This document shows, piece after piece, positions 8,260-17,670 of a stretch of DNA of 64,000 nt. The stretch lies in NCBI GenBank assembly GCA_964508185.1, contig CAZDSS010000001.1, forward strand, positions 1 to 64,000, read 5' to 3'. A program made the position numbers and the translations under genes. The number at the start of each line of letters is the position of its first letter. Positions within the stretch are counted from its first letter, which is position 1. Below the pieces are notes generated by a model. It saw only the letters and a program-made list of their open reading frames with translations, was not told where the DNA came from and made no database searches. Source of the DNA: CAZDSS01 sp964508185. GTDB taxonomy: Bacteria; Pseudomonadota; Alphaproteobacteria; Sphingomonadales; Govanellaceae.

Positions 8260-8644
8260 GCATGTGCTCCTTGACGAGATTCTGGTCCCGCCGCAATTCG
8301 CTTGTGGTTCGCCGGGGTTCGAGATTTTCGGGCTTCAGCCCCCTGGCGCCGCCGAGCACCAGAACGAGGCCGATGATCGCCGCCACCGCCCCCACGAGGA
8401 GCGCCGCGAGCGCGGGATCCATGTTGTCGGAAAGGGCGACCACCAGCGCCTGCAGGAGGATCACCAGGGCGGCAAGGGCGATGAACAGCCCGCCGAAGAT
8501 CGCAAGCAGCGCCTTGGTGATCTGGTCGGTCTTTTCCGAGATTTCGGTCTTGAACAGGCGGATCTCGCTCTGGAACAGGTCGGTGACGCCGCTGCTCAAC
8601 TGGGTCCAGAGGGACTTGATGCTGCCGTCGTCGGAAGTCGCCAT
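8237..8644 (-). CDS. Phage holin family / DUF1469-type two-helix membrane protein
   Basis: 135-residue protein with an amphipathic N-terminus (SLWTQLSSGVTDLFQSEIRLFKTEISEKTDQI) and two transmembrane helices at about residues 44-66 and 78-98, followed by a charged C-terminus. This is the layout of the Actinobacterial Holin-X / YqjE-like family, which despite its name is mostly chromosomal and co-occurs with DUF3618 and YqjD-like proteins. The ATG at 8644 is chosen because MATSDDGSIK begins the conserved part and GGAG sits seven bases upstream. It lies two bases after the upstream YqjD-like gene and overlaps the DUF3618 start. Confidence 0.82.
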   Translation of the reverse strand: MATSDDGSIKSLWTQLSSGVTDLFQSEIRLFKTEISEKTDQITKALLAIFGGLFIALAALVILLQALVVALSDNMDPALAALLVGAVAAIIGLVLVLGGARGLKPENLEPRRTTSELRRDQNLVKEHMHDTRTQQ

Positions 8645-8646
8645 GA

Positions 8647-9192
8647 TCAGTCTCCGCCGAAGGTCTTGTCGCTCGTGCGCCGCGCCGCGGTGCCGGCGTA
8701 GAAGTCGCTGCCCATCTCGCTTCGAGCTTCGCCCATGGCGGCGTTGCGGTGGCTTCCGCTGCTGCGCAGGAAGCGCCCGGCGAGGAAGCCCGCAAGAGCC
8801 GCGCCGCCGACGAACAGGGCCGGATTGCGCCGTGCGAAATCCTGCAATTCCCGGCTCATGTCCGAGAAATTGGCGGACTCGAGGGCGGTGGTAAGCGAAT
8901 CGAGGCCGCTTGCAAGCTTCCGCGCGGGTGCGGCCATGGGGGATTGCTCCTGTTCGAGCCGCGCGCACATGTCGTCAAGCGCCGCCCGGAGGGAATGGAC
9001 CTGGTCCGACATGCGGTGCTTCTGCCTGGACGCGTAGCGCGCCGCCTCTTCCCTGATGGTCTCGACCCCTTCGGCGATGCCTTCGCCCGCCTGCTGCTGG
9101 CCGCGGGTCGATCCCGGAGGATAGGCGGAGGCCCCGCGCATCTGCGCGCCGCCCGCGTCCGGCATGTCCGCCGGTGATGTTGGTTCTGCCAC
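8647..9192 (-). CDS. YqjD/DUF883-like membrane-anchored protein
   Basis: About 181 residues: a flexible N-terminal third rich in Ala, Gly and Pro, a predicted coiled region (EGVETIREEAARYASRQKHRMSDQVHSLRAALDDM to SANFSDMSRELQDFARR), then a glycine-rich C-terminal membrane helix NPALFVGGAALAGFLAGRFL preceded by arginines. The same C-terminal anchor is found in YqjD/ElaB proteins that tether ribosomes to the membrane in stationary phase. The likely start is GTG at 9192, five bases after AAGGAGG; an upstream ATG at 9207 would put that ribosome site inside the coding sequence. It is first in the four-gene envelope group ending at 7223. Confidence 0.7.
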   Translation of the reverse strand: MAEPTSPADMPDAGGAQMRGASAYPPGSTRGQQQAGEGIAEGVETIREEAARYASRQKHRMSDQVHSLRAALDDMCARLEQEQSPMAAPARKLASGLDSLTTALESANFSDMSRELQDFARRNPALFVGGAALAGFLAGRFLRSSGSHRNAAMGEARSEMGSDFYAGTAARRTSDKTFGGD

Positions 9193-9267
9193 GCTTGCCT
9201 CCTTCATCGAACTGATGGGGAGGTAACCGGTGGCGGCGGCAATTGTTCCGCGGTTTTTCGCGGCCGG

Positions 9268-10254
9268 TCAGAGCCTGGCGGCGGGCGCCTTCGCCAGGAT
9301 TTCGGCGTGGACCGCGCGGTCGATATTGGCCCCCGACAGCACGATCGCGACGGTGCGTCCCCTCGCGTCGATCCGGCCCGCGAGCAGGGCGGCGAGGGCC
9401 ACGGCGCCCCCCGGCTCGACGACGAGCTTCAGGACGTCGAAGGCGAAGGCGATCGCCGCCCGCACCTCGTCGTCCGTCACCACGAGGCCGCCGGACAGAA
9501 GCCGCCGGTTGACATCGAAGGTGAGCGCGCCGGGGCTCGGCGCCTGCAGGGCGTCGCAGATGGAGCGCGCGGCAGGATCGTTGGACAGGATCTCGCCCGC
9601 CTTGAGCGATCGCGCATGATCGTCGAACCCTGCGGGCTCGGCCGTATATATCTCCGTCTCCGGCCGCAGCGCCTTGACGGCGGTGGCGATCCCGGCAATG
9701 AGACCGCCGCCGCTGCAGGGGGCGATCACCACGTCCGGCGCCAGGCCCCGCGCGCCCGCATCCTCGAGAATCTCGAGCCCGATGGTCCCCTGGCCCGCCA
9801 TGACGTCATGGTCGTCGTAGGACGGAACCACGACCGCGCCCCGCTCGGCCGCCAGGCTGTGGCCGATCTCCTCCCGGTTCTGGGTGTAACGGTCGTAGAG
9901 CACGCATTCGGCGCCATAGGCGCGGGTATTGGCAAGCTTGATCGCCGGGGCGTCCGACGGCATCACGATCGCCGCCGGGATCCCGAGCATGCGGGCGGCA
10001 AGCGCGACGCCCTGGGCATGGTTGCCCGAGGACCAGGCGACGACGCCGCGTCTCCGCTCCTCGGGCGAAAGCTGCACCAGCCGGTTGTAGGCGCCGCGGA
10101 ACTTGAAGGATCCCGAATGCTGCAGCCCCTCGCATTTCATGAGGATGCGGCCCCCGGTCCGCTCGTTGAGCACCCGGTTCTCGAGCAGGGGCGTCCTGAC
10201 GGCGACGCCCGCAAGACGCGCTGCGGCCGCTTCCACATGGGCGAGGGTGAGCAT
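9268..10254 (-). CDS. Threonine dehydratase / serine racemase-like PLP enzyme
   Basis: 328-residue fold-type II PLP enzyme. The Schiff-base lysine is in HSGSFKFRGAYNRL (Lys51), the substrate loop is SSGNHAQGVALAARM, the phosphate-binding loop is CSGGGLIAGIA and the pyridine-nitrogen serine region is VVLSGANID. It lacks the C-terminal ACT-like regulatory domain of biosynthetic IlvA, so it resembles catabolic threonine ammonia-lyase (TdcB) or serine racemase. Reaction: PLP-dependent beta-elimination of Thr or Ser to a 2-oxoacid and ammonia. It is a monocistronic minus-strand gene between the envelope group and topoisomerase. Confidence 0.85.
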   Translation of the reverse strand: MLTLAHVEAAAARLAGVAVRTPLLENRVLNERTGGRILMKCEGLQHSGSFKFRGAYNRLVQLSPEERRRGVVAWSSGNHAQGVALAARMLGIPAAIVMPSDAPAIKLANTRAYGAECVLYDRYTQNREEIGHSLAAERGAVVVPSYDDHDVMAGQGTIGLEILEDAGARGLAPDVVIAPCSGGGLIAGIATAVKALRPETEIYTAEPAGFDDHARSLKAGEILSNDPAARSICDALQAPSPGALTFDVNRRLLSGGLVVTDDEVRAAIAFAFDVLKLVVEPGGAVALAALLAGRIDARGRTVAIVLSGANIDRAVHAEILAKAPAARL

Positions 10255-10332
10255 GGCGGAAATCCCCCTTTGGCGCTGATCATTCAGCCGTTTTCCTAGC
10301 GGCGGGACCCGCCCCTTGTCAAAGGGGACGAA

Positions 10333-11430
10333 TCAGCGGGCAGCGGCGAGGCGGCGGGCGTCGGCCCGCAGGCGCGCCTCAAGAAAGGCGAGGACGGCCG
10401 CTTCCTCCGGGGCGAGACCCGACAGGCGATCGAGCAATTCCTTCTCGATCTCCTGGCGCACGGCGGTGATGGGAAAGCCGTCGGGGTAGGATTCCAGGAT
10501 GGCGGGATGGATGTAGCATTTGCGGCAGATGCTGACCGTGTTGCCCAGGCGATTCGCCACATGCTGGATGGCGGTGCGGATATTGGCCCTGGCCAGCGTC
10601 TTGCTGTCCACCTCGCCGAATTCCTCGAGCGCGAGGGCGGCAAGCACCGTTCCCGCCCAGGTGCGGAAGTCCTTGGCGGTCACATCCTCCCCCGTGATCT
10701 CGCGGAGATAGGCGTTGACGTCGGACGAGGTCACGTCCCGCTGCGCGCCGTCCTCGTCCAGATACTGGAACAGCTTCTGCCCCGGCAGGTCCTGGCAGGC
10801 CTTGACCACCTTCGCCACGCGCCGGTCGCGGATGCTGAGCCGCCAGACCTTGCCGCACTTCCCCGTGAAGCGGAAGCGCAGCTCGGACCCGTTGATCTTC
10901 ACATGGGGGTCGCGGAGGGTCGTGAGGCCATAGCTCTTGTTCTCCCGGGCATAGTCGGGGTTGCCGATGCGTATCAGGGTGCTTTCCAGAAGATGGACGA
11001 CGGTCGCCACCACCTTTTCCCGGGGCAGGCCGCGCCGTGCCATGTCGCGGGACACCTGCTCGCGGATCAGGGGCAGGCAGCGGGCGAAGGCGAGGATGCG
11101 GGCGAACTTGTTGGCCTCGCGCGCGTCGCGGAAATCAGGGTGATAGATATATTGCTTGCGGCCGCGGGCGTCGCGCCCGGTGGCCTGCAGGTGACCGTTG
11201 GCGCGCCTGCAGATCCACACATTCTCCCAGGCGGGGGGGATGGCGAGGCTTCTGATCCGCGCGATGATCGCCTTGTCGCGGCAGGTCTTGCCGTCGGGCA
11301 TCACATAGCCGAAGCCCTTGCCCCGGCGCCGGCGGCGGATCCCCGGCTCCTCGTCGGACATGTAGACGAGACCGGCCGCTTCGGCGATCTCCGTCGGGGC
11401 TTCCTTGTCGCCGTTGGCGGTCATGGGCAT
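10333..11430 (-). CDS. DNA topoisomerase IB (poxvirus type)
   Basis: 365-residue type IB topoisomerase that relaxes supercoils through a 3'-phosphotyrosine. The N-terminal domain starts RRRRGKGFGYVMPDGKTCRD and IPPAWENVWICRRANGHLQATGRDARGRKQYIYHPDFR, followed by the catalytic domain with NKSYGLTTLRDPH, RFTGKCGKVW (catalytic Lys) and a C-terminal RLGNTVSICRKCYIHPAIL containing the active tyrosine. The ATG at 11430 (MPMTANGDKE) is preferred; the open frame continues upstream without homology-like sequence. It is divergent from the DUF72 gene across 100 bases. In alphaproteobacteria such genes are accessory and dispensable. Confidence 0.92.
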   Translation of the reverse strand: MPMTANGDKEAPTEIAEAAGLVYMSDEEPGIRRRRRGKGFGYVMPDGKTCRDKAIIARIRSLAIPPAWENVWICRRANGHLQATGRDARGRKQYIYHPDFRDAREANKFARILAFARCLPLIREQVSRDMARRGLPREKVVATVVHLLESTLIRIGNPDYARENKSYGLTTLRDPHVKINGSELRFRFTGKCGKVWRLSIRDRRVAKVVKACQDLPGQKLFQYLDEDGAQRDVTSSDVNAYLREITGEDVTAKDFRTWAGTVLAALALEEFGEVDSKTLARANIRTAIQHVANRLGNTVSICRKCYIHPAILESYPDGFPITAVRQEIEKELLDRLSGLAPEEAAVLAFLEARLRADARRLAAAR

Positions 11431-11530
11431 CGTGGCATCATGTTGGGGACCTTCGAAGGACAATGCGGCGGGCGCGCACCGGGTTCCCGTGCTGCGGAAC
11501 TTTGCCTGCGGCTCCGGCCTTGAGGAGGGG

Positions 11531-12445
11531 ATGGCACAAAAGCAGCAGGACAAGGGGCGGCGGGGGCCGCGCGGCGCGGTGCGGATCGGCATCTCGGGCT
11601 GGACCTATGCGCCCTGGCGCGGGGTCTTCTATCCTGAGGATCTGCGGCAGAAGGACGAGCTCGCCCACGCCTCCCGCAGGTTCTCGACGATCGAGATCAA
11701 CGGCACCTTCTATTCCCTGCAGAAGCCCGAAAGCTTCCGCAAATGGGCGGCGGAGACGCCGGACGATTTCGTCTTCTCCGTCAAGGCGCCGCGTTACATC
11801 ACCCATATCCGCCGCCTGAAGGATGCGGAAGCGCCGGTCGCCAATTTCTTCGCATCCGGTCTTCTGGCGCTTGGGAAGAAGCTTGGCCCCATACTCTGGC
11901 AATTGCCGCCGAACTTCCGCTTCGATCCCGAACGGATCGAGAACTTCCTGAAGCTCCTGCCGAAGGACACGGCGGGGGCCGTCGATGTGGCCCGCAATCA
12001 TGACGACCGCATGAAGGGGCGAAGCTGGTTCGAGATCGGCCAGAAACGGCCACTGCGCCATGCCATGGAGATCCGCCATGAAAGCTTCCGCAACCCCGAA
12101 TTCATCGAAATCCTGAGAAGGCATGACGTGGCCCTCGTCTGCGCCGACACGCCGCAATGGCCGCGGCTGATGGACGAGACGTCGGACTTCGTCTATTGCC
12201 GCCTCCACGGGGCGGAGGAGCTCTATGCCAGCGGCTATGATGATGAATCCCTCGACCACTGGGCGGCGCGGATCCGCGCCTGGCGGGAAGGACGGCCGCC
12301 GCCCCGGTCCGACCGGGTGATCCCGCGTTCGGGCCGGGACGCCCCGCGCGACGTCTTTGTCTATTTCGACAACGACGTGAAGGTGCGCGCGCCCTTCGAT
12401 GCGGAGCGGCTGCGCGAGCGCATTCCCGGCGCCGCCATGCCGTGA
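11531..12445 (+). CDS. DUF72 domain protein (YecE-like)
   Basis: 304-residue TIM-barrel-like protein of the DUF72 family: RIGISGWTYAPWRGVFYPEDL at the start, then STIEINGTFYSLQKPESFRKWAAETPDDFVFSVKAPRYITHIRRL, LPPNFRFDPERIENFLKLLP and DFVYCRLHGAEELYASGYDDESLDHWAARI, all recognisable blocks of the family. The C-terminal VFVYFDNDVKVRAPFDAERLRE is also typical. The biochemical function is not established. The start at 11531 follows GAGGAGGGG directly. Spaced 57 bases before the AraC gene. Confidence 0.88.
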   Translation: MAQKQQDKGRRGPRGAVRIGISGWTYAPWRGVFYPEDLRQKDELAHASRRFSTIEINGTFYSLQKPESFRKWAAETPDDFVFSVKAPRYITHIRRLKDAEAPVANFFASGLLALGKKLGPILWQLPPNFRFDPERIENFLKLLPKDTAGAVDVARNHDDRMKGRSWFEIGQKRPLRHAMEIRHESFRNPEFIEILRRHDVALVCADTPQWPRLMDETSDFVYCRLHGAEELYASGYDDESLDHWAARIRAWREGRPPPRSDRVIPRSGRDAPRDVFVYFDNDVKVRAPFDAERLRERIPGAAMP

Positions 12446-12501
12446 CCCCCGGGATCATTCCCGCTATAGTGGCAGGAACGGCAAGCAGGGGAGGGCGGCC
12501 G

Positions 12502-13470
12502 ATGGAACACAGTCTCGACATGGCGCAAGGCATCGGGGTCGCAGATCTTGCGGGAACTCCCCATTTCCGCCTGCGCGATGGCGGGGCGGGCTATCGCATC
12601 GAGTATGAGGCGCCGTTCGGCACGGGCGGGACGGAGCTCCATCCCTTCAGCCCCCAGATGATGCTCGCGCTCAGCGACTTCCGCTGCCATGGCGCGAGCG
12701 TCGACAGCAATGCGGCATGCGACCTTGTGAAGATCCATGTGCAGCTCAAGGGCCGGGCGGAATTCGCCGCCGGACGCCGGGAATTCCGGGTGACGGGCAT
12801 GAGCGCCGGAATCCTCTTCCACCCTGAAGGCTGCTCCAAGGCGGAACGCTATCCCGCAAGCGACAGGCAGCAGGCGCTCACCCTGATCTGCGCGCCCGGA
12901 TACTTGCGGCAACTGTTCGCGGATGCCGCCGATCTGCTGCCGGATGCCGCGCGCGACAATCTGTTCGCGCCCGCAATGGATTTCGCCTATTTCGATTTTC
13001 CCCTGTCCCACGATGTGGCCCTTGCGGCTGAGGCGCTGCTGCATGAGCGCGATGACGCGGGTCTGACGCATCTTCGCCTCCATGCCCGGGCGCTCGATCT
13101 CCTGCATCGGTTCTTCACCGCCGGACGGCCTGAGGAACGCGCGCTCGGCCGCAGGGATCGCGACCGCGCGGCGGCGGCGCGGGAACATCTCGAACGCCAT
13201 TATGCCTCGCCCCCGACCATCGCGGCGCTCGCTCACCGGCTCGGCACCAACGAGGCGCGGCTTGCGGACGCCTTCAAGCGCCGCTACGGCATGACGCTTT
13301 ATGACTTCGTGCAGAAGCTTCGCATGGATCACGCCTGCAACCTGCTGCGCCACAGCGATCTTTCCATCACCGAGATCGCGCTTGAGGTGGGCTACGAGCA
13401 TCCCGGCAATTTCGCGACCGCCTTCCGCCGCCGCTTCGGCATGACGCCGCGCGCCTTCCGGAACGCATAA
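12502..13470 (+). CDS. AraC family transcriptional regulator
   Basis: 322-residue regulator with a roughly 200-residue N-terminal sensor region and a C-terminal double helix-turn-helix: [42 protein letters not shown] and [31 protein letters not shown]. The C-terminal half is closest in style to PchR/siderophore-type AraC proteins, which often lie beside TonB receptor genes. The ATG at 12502 follows GGGGAGGG; an ATG at 12442 overlaps the DUF72 gene. The next plus-strand genes are a GMC oxidoreductase and TBDR 1, plausible targets, but no operator was identified. Confidence 0.85.
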   Translation: MEHSLDMAQGIGVADLAGTPHFRLRDGGAGYRIEYEAPFGTGGTELHPFSPQMMLALSDFRCHGASVDSNAACDLVKIHVQLKGRAEFAAGRREFRVTGMSAGILFHPEGCSKAERYPASDRQQALTLICAPGYLRQLFADAADLLPDAARDNLFAPAMDFAYFDFPLSHDVALAAEALLHERDDAGLTHLRLHARALDLLHRFFTAGRPEERALGRRDRDRAAAAREHLERHYASPPTIAALAHRLGTNEARLADAFKRRYGMTLYDFVQKLRMDHACNLLRHSDLSITEIALEVGYEHPGNFATAFRRRFGMTPRAFRNA

Positions 13471-13549
13471 CTCTTCCTCGTCGTCGCAAAAGTCCGATCA
13501 CCGCCGATCCCGTAGAATGACGGCAGGACGGCATTTCACCGGGGGGACA

Positions 13550-15166
13550 ATGGACAAGGTTTGGGATTACATCATCGTCGGCGGCGGATCGGCGGGCTGC
13601 GTGCTGGCGAACCGGCTGTCGGAGGATCGCGACCAGCGCGTCCTCCTCCTCGAAGCGGGCGGGCGGGACTGGTCGCCGGCAATTCACATTCCCGCGGCGC
13701 TTCTGACGGGCGTCGACAAGTTCAACTGGCGCTACCAGGGTCAGCCCGACCCGTCGCGCGGGGGTGTTGCCGATATCTGGCCCGGCGGAAAGGTGCTGGG
13801 CGGCGGCAGCTCCATCAACGGCATGATGTATGTGCGCGGCAATCCGCGGGACTTCGACCATTGGGCGGCGCTCGGCTGCGCCGGCTGGGACTATCAATCG
13901 GTCCTTCCCTATTTCCGCAAGGCGGAATCCTTCGAAGGCGGCGCGGATGATCACAGGGGCGGCGACGGTCCGCTGAGCGTGGTGCGCTATCCCGTGCCCC
14001 ATCCGCTGACGGACGATTTCATCGCCGCGGCGGAGGCGCGCGGCATTCCCTTCAATCCCGATTACAACGGCGCGGCGCAGGAGGGCGTGTCACACGTCCA
14101 GGTGTCACAAAGGCGCGGGCGGCGGCACAGCACCGCGCGCGCCTATCTTCATCCCGCGCGCGGGCGATCCAACCTCCGTGTTGCAACCCACGCCCTCGTC
14201 GAACGGGTGGTGATCGAAAGGGGCCGCGCCGTCGCCGTCGATGCGCGGATCGGCGGGGAGCTGCGGCGCCTTGCGGCGCGGCGGGAAATCATCCTGTCTG
14301 CCGGGGCGATCGCCTCGCCCAAAATCCTGATGCTGTCCGGCATCGGCCCCGCCGATCATCTCCGGAGCCACGGGATCGCGCCCGTCGTGGATCGCCCGGC
14401 GGTCGGTGAGAATCTGCAGGAACATCCCTGCGTCATGATGACCTATCGCACCGCGACACCCAGCCTCAATTCGGACTATCACTGGCGCGGCATCATGCTT
14501 CAGGCGCTCAAATGGCTCATCTGGCGCAAGGGGCATGCGACGGCGGCGGTCGGGGCCGCGCAATGCTTCGTGAAGCTCGGCGCGCACCGCAACCGTCCCG
14601 ATTTCCAGATCATCTTCTCGCCCTTCGGCTATGCGCCCGACGACAAGGGCGAGGAATTCACCATCGCCCGCCATCCTGCGGTCACCGTCATTCCCTGCCT
14701 CATGGATCCCGCAAGCCGCGGCACCATACGTCTTGCAGGGAGCAAGCCGGTCGATCCGCCCGCAATCTCCCACCGCCTGATCGCGGAGGAGGATCTGCCG
14801 CGCCTCGTCGCGGGCGCGCGCTTCACGCAATCCATCGTCGCGGCGGCCCCTTTCGCGAAAAACAAGCCCCGGGGCGATGCGCCCGCCGATGATGCGCCGG
14901 ACGATCAATGGGCGGATTTCGTCAGAAGCCACGCCTTCATGGGTTACCACCCGGTGGGCACCTGCCGCATGGGCTCGGATGATGATGCGGTCGTCGACCC
15001 CGAGTTGAGGCTTCGCGGAATCGAAGGCCTGCGGGTGGTGGACGCATCCGTCATGCCGGTGATCCCTACGGGCAATACCAACGCCCCCGTCATCATGATC
15101 GCGGAAAGGGCGGCGGATCTCATCCGCCGCGCGCGCAAAGGTGCGCGGGAAAACATGATCGCATAA
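13550..15166 (+). CDS. GMC family FAD-dependent oxidoreductase (choline/alcohol dehydrogenase type)
   Basis: 538-residue glucose-methanol-choline oxidoreductase. It shows the FAD dinucleotide loop [23 protein letters not shown] signature 1 [20 protein letters not shown], signature 2 [18 protein letters not shown] and the C-terminal catalytic His region [13 protein letters not shown] followed by [31 protein letters not shown]. These enzymes oxidise primary alcohols to aldehydes. The start at 13550 (MDKVWDY) is preferred over 13517 because GGGGGG lies just before it and the flavin loop follows at once. It lies 83 bases before TBDR 1, with an aldehyde dehydrogenase after that: an alcohol, aldehyde, acid series is plausible. 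Confidence 0.88.
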   Translation: MDKVWDYIIVGGGSAGCVLANRLSEDRDQRVLLLEAGGRDWSPAIHIPAALLTGVDKFNWRYQGQPDPSRGGVADIWPGGKVLGGGSSINGMMYVRGNPRDFDHWAALGCAGWDYQSVLPYFRKAESFEGGADDHRGGDGPLSVVRYPVPHPLTDDFIAAAEARGIPFNPDYNGAAQEGVSHVQVSQRRGRRHSTARAYLHPARGRSNLRVATHALVERVVIERGRAVAVDARIGGELRRLAARREIILSAGAIASPKILMLSGIGPADHLRSHGIAPVVDRPAVGENLQEHPCVMMTYRTATPSLNSDYHWRGIMLQALKWLIWRKGHATAAVGAAQCFVKLGAHRNRPDFQIIFSPFGYAPDDKGEEFTIARHPAVTVIPCLMDPASRGTIRLAGSKPVDPPAISHRLIAEEDLPRLVAGARFTQSIVAAAPFAKNKPRGDAPADDAPDDQWADFVRSHAFMGYHPVGTCRMGSDDDAVVDPELRLRGIEGLRVVDASVMPVIPTGNTNAPVIMIAERAADLIRRARKGARENMIA

Positions 15167-15249
15167 AAAACTGTCAGTCCCGCAAAAGAACCGCCGCGCG
15201 GAAAATGCCAATCTGTGGCGGAAGACATCAGCAATAAGGGGAGGACGTG

Positions 15250-17592
15250 ATGTCCCGGCAAATTCAACAAAAATGCAGCGCCCTGCTTTTCGGCTGCAGC
15301 CTCAGCGCCCTGGTTGCGGCAACGGGCGGCGGGGCCTGGGCCCAGGGGGCGACGCTGGCGCTCGAAGAGATCATCGTCACGGCCACCAAGCGCGCCGTCG
15401 GCCTGCAGGATGTGGGGATCGCCGTCTCGGCGCTGTCGAATGAGACCATCGAGCGGCAGGGATTCGTCGGCGTCGGCGATTACCTGACCAAGCTCCCGTC
15501 CGTCACCATCCAGGACCGCGGCCCGGGGCGCAACCAGATCGTGATCCGCGGCGTCGCGTCCACCGCGGGCGGTCAGGCCGACAACACCGTCGGCGTCTAT
15601 ATCGGCGACGTGCCGTTGTCGCCCGGTCTCGCCTTCGGGGCCAACGGCTATCCCGATCTCAAGCTTTATGACGTCGACCGGATCGAGGTGCTGCGCGGGC
15701 CGCAGGGGACCCTTTACGGCTCCGGCTCCCTCGGCGGCACGGTGAAGGTGGTGCCGCGCGACCCCGTGCTCGGCGAGGTTGAGATCCTCGCGGATGCGGG
15801 CACGTCCCACACCCGCCATGGCAGCTGGAACATGGATCTGGGCGCGGCAGTCAATCTGCCGCTTGCGGGCGACAAGGCGGCGCTCAGGGTTTCCGCCTAC
15901 TACTACGATCAAAGCGGCTTCATCGACAATCGCTTCGGCGGCCTTGACTATTCGCAGCCGCTCGATGCCCTGGGCGGCCTTTCCATGAATGACGTGGGCG
16001 TGCCGGATCCCGACATTGGCCCGCGCAACATCAACAACGTGAACGATGTGGAGACCGTGGGCGTGCGCGCGGCGTTGCGCGTCGCGCCGACGGACGCGCT
16101 CGACATCGTCCTGTCCTACCTCCATCAGGATGCGGACGCGGACGGCCTGCCGGAGCGTGACCATACCTCGCCCGCCTATACCCAGGCGCGGCTTTTCGAC
16201 GAGACCCTCGGCGACAAGTTCGATTTCGCCAACCTCGTCATCAATTACGATTTCGGCGCCGTGCAGGCGACGTCCAGCACCGGCTGGATGAAGCGCGAGA
16301 TCTTCCAGAACCGCGACGTGTCCGCGGCCTTCTTCACCGCGCCCATCCGCCTTCTCGATCTCAACAAGACCGAGCTCTGGAGCGAGGAGCTGCGGCTCTC
16401 CTCCGCCAATGACGGCCGCTTCCAGTGGATCGTCGGCGGCTTCTATCAGCATATCAAGGGCAACGGCATTCAGGACGCGGACTGGATGGGGAACGCCGCC
16501 TCCATGACCGCCTTCTTCGAGAATCTGGTGCTCGGCGTGCCGATCGGCGCCGATGACGAACTTTACGAGCGGGACGACGTGCTGAAGCAGCGCCAGATCG
16601 CCTTCTTCGGCGAGCTCAGCTACGACATCACCGACAGTCTGCGCGCCATCGTCGGCGGCCGCTGGTACGAATACAAGCAGACCATGAACGGCTACGAGGA
16701 CGGGCTTTTCACCGGCGGCACGCCGGTGGGCGGGGCGCCTTCCGTGATCCGCAACCTCACCAGCAAGGAGGACGGCTTCAATCCCAAGGTGGCGCTGGAA
16801 CTCCGCCCTGCCGACGGCCAGCTCTATTACGCGCAGGTGGCCAAGGGCTTCCGCCTGGGCGGCACCCAGGCGGGCGTCCCCGATGCGGCGCCGGGCTGCG
16901 CGGCGGAGCTCGCCCAGATGGGCCTGACGCCGGCGGAGACGCGCGATCCCATCAAGTCGGACTCCATCTGGGCCTATGAGCTGGGGGCCAAGACGACCCT
17001 TGCCGACGGCCGTGTGACCCTGAATGGCGCGCTGTTCTATATCGACTGGAAGGACATTCCGGTCACCTTCCTCCTGCAATGCGCCTTTTCCTACGCCGCC
17101 AATGCGGGCAAGGCGTCGAGCAAGGGGGCGGAGCTTGAACTGACGGCGCTTCTCGCCGAAGGGCTCACCGCCAATATCGGCGGCTCCTACACCAAGGCGG
17201 TGCTGGAGGAGGACACGCCGCTCGAGACCGGCCTCGGCGGCCTCAAGGGCGACCGCCTGCCGGGCATTCCCAAATGGAACATCCAGGCGGGGCTGCAGTA
17301 CGAATTCGAGATCGGCGGCCGCGCCGCCTTCGGACGCAGCGATTTCCACTACGTGAGCGGCTTCCTCAACAAGTTCCCGGGCGATACGGGCGTCATCGGA
17401 CAGTCCGGCGACTATTTCACCCTCAATCTTCGGGCGGGTCTCGCGATCACCGAAAACCTGATGGCGGAAGTCTACGCCCAGAACGTGACCGACGAGAGCA
17501 TCAACCTGATCCTTGACACCGAATTCGCGGATGGCCGCACCACGCTTGGCCGCCCGCGGACCCTGGGCGCCGTCCTGCGGCTCCGATACTGA
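15250..17592 (+). CDS. TonB-dependent receptor (TBDR 1)
   Basis: 780-residue outer-membrane active transporter. Signal peptide MSRQIQQKCSALLFGCSLSALVAATGGGAWAQ, TonB-box-like segment LALEEIIVTATKR, plug domain (SVTIQDRGPGRNQIVIRGVASTAGG, VEVLRGPQGTLYGSGSLGGTVKVVPRDP equivalent) and a 22-strand barrel ending VLRLRY with a C-terminal aromatic residue. This is the sphingomonad-type receptor family; no SusD-like partner exists. GGGGAGGAC provides the ribosome site, with GTG at 15247 as an alternative. It is followed by an inverted repeat and an aldehyde dehydrogenase, so it may import the substrate of that pathway. Ligand unknown. Confidence 0.92.
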   Translation: MSRQIQQKCSALLFGCSLSALVAATGGGAWAQGATLALEEIIVTATKRAVGLQDVGIAVSALSNETIERQGFVGVGDYLTKLPSVTIQDRGPGRNQIVIRGVASTAGGQADNTVGVYIGDVPLSPGLAFGANGYPDLKLYDVDRIEVLRGPQGTLYGSGSLGGTVKVVPRDPVLGEVEILADAGTSHTRHGSWNMDLGAAVNLPLAGDKAALRVSAYYYDQSGFIDNRFGGLDYSQPLDALGGLSMNDVGVPDPDIGPRNINNVNDVETVGVRAALRVAPTDALDIVLSYLHQDADADGLPERDHTSPAYTQARLFDETLGDKFDFANLVINYDFGAVQATSSTGWMKREIFQNRDVSAAFFTAPIRLLDLNKTELWSEELRLSSANDGRFQWIVGGFYQHIKGNGIQDADWMGNAASMTAFFENLVLGVPIGADDELYERDDVLKQRQIAFFGELSYDITDSLRAIVGGRWYEYKQTMNGYEDGLFTGGTPVGGAPSVIRNLTSKEDGFNPKVALELRPADGQLYYAQVAKGFRLGGTQAGVPDAAPGCAAELAQMGLTPAETRDPIKSDSIWAYELGAKTTLADGRVTLNGALFYIDWKDIPVTFLLQCAFSYAANAGKASSKGAELELTALLAEGLTANIGGSYTKAVLEEDTPLETGLGGLKGDRLPGIPKWNIQAGLQYEFEIGGRAAFGRSDFHYVSGFLNKFPGDTGVIGQSGDYFTLNLRAGLAITENLMAEVYAQNVTDESINLILDTEFADGRTTLGRPRTLGAVLRLRY

Positions 17593-17602
17593 GGCCCTCG
17601 CT

Positions 17603-17632
17603 CCCCCGGGGAGTGGCGTTGCTCCCCGGGGG
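17603..17632 (+). terminator. Stem-loop between TBDR 1 and aldehyde dehydrogenase
   Basis: Perfect 11-base-pair inverted repeat (17603-17613 with 17622-17632, loop of eight) of almost pure G/C, followed by GCTCTTCTT rather than a pure T run. It could be a leaky terminator or an mRNA stability element that separates high receptor expression from the downstream enzymes. Confidence 0.6.
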
Positions 17633-17670
17633 GCTCTTCTTCACGAACCCTCCAGACGACAGGGAAGATC

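Noticed and set aside
14944..17349. 801-codon open frame on the minus strand opposite TBDR 1
   Set aside because: Shadow of the plus-strand receptor gene: Arg/His/Gly-rich, no domain-like sequence, and a typical antisense frame of G/C-rich coding DNA.
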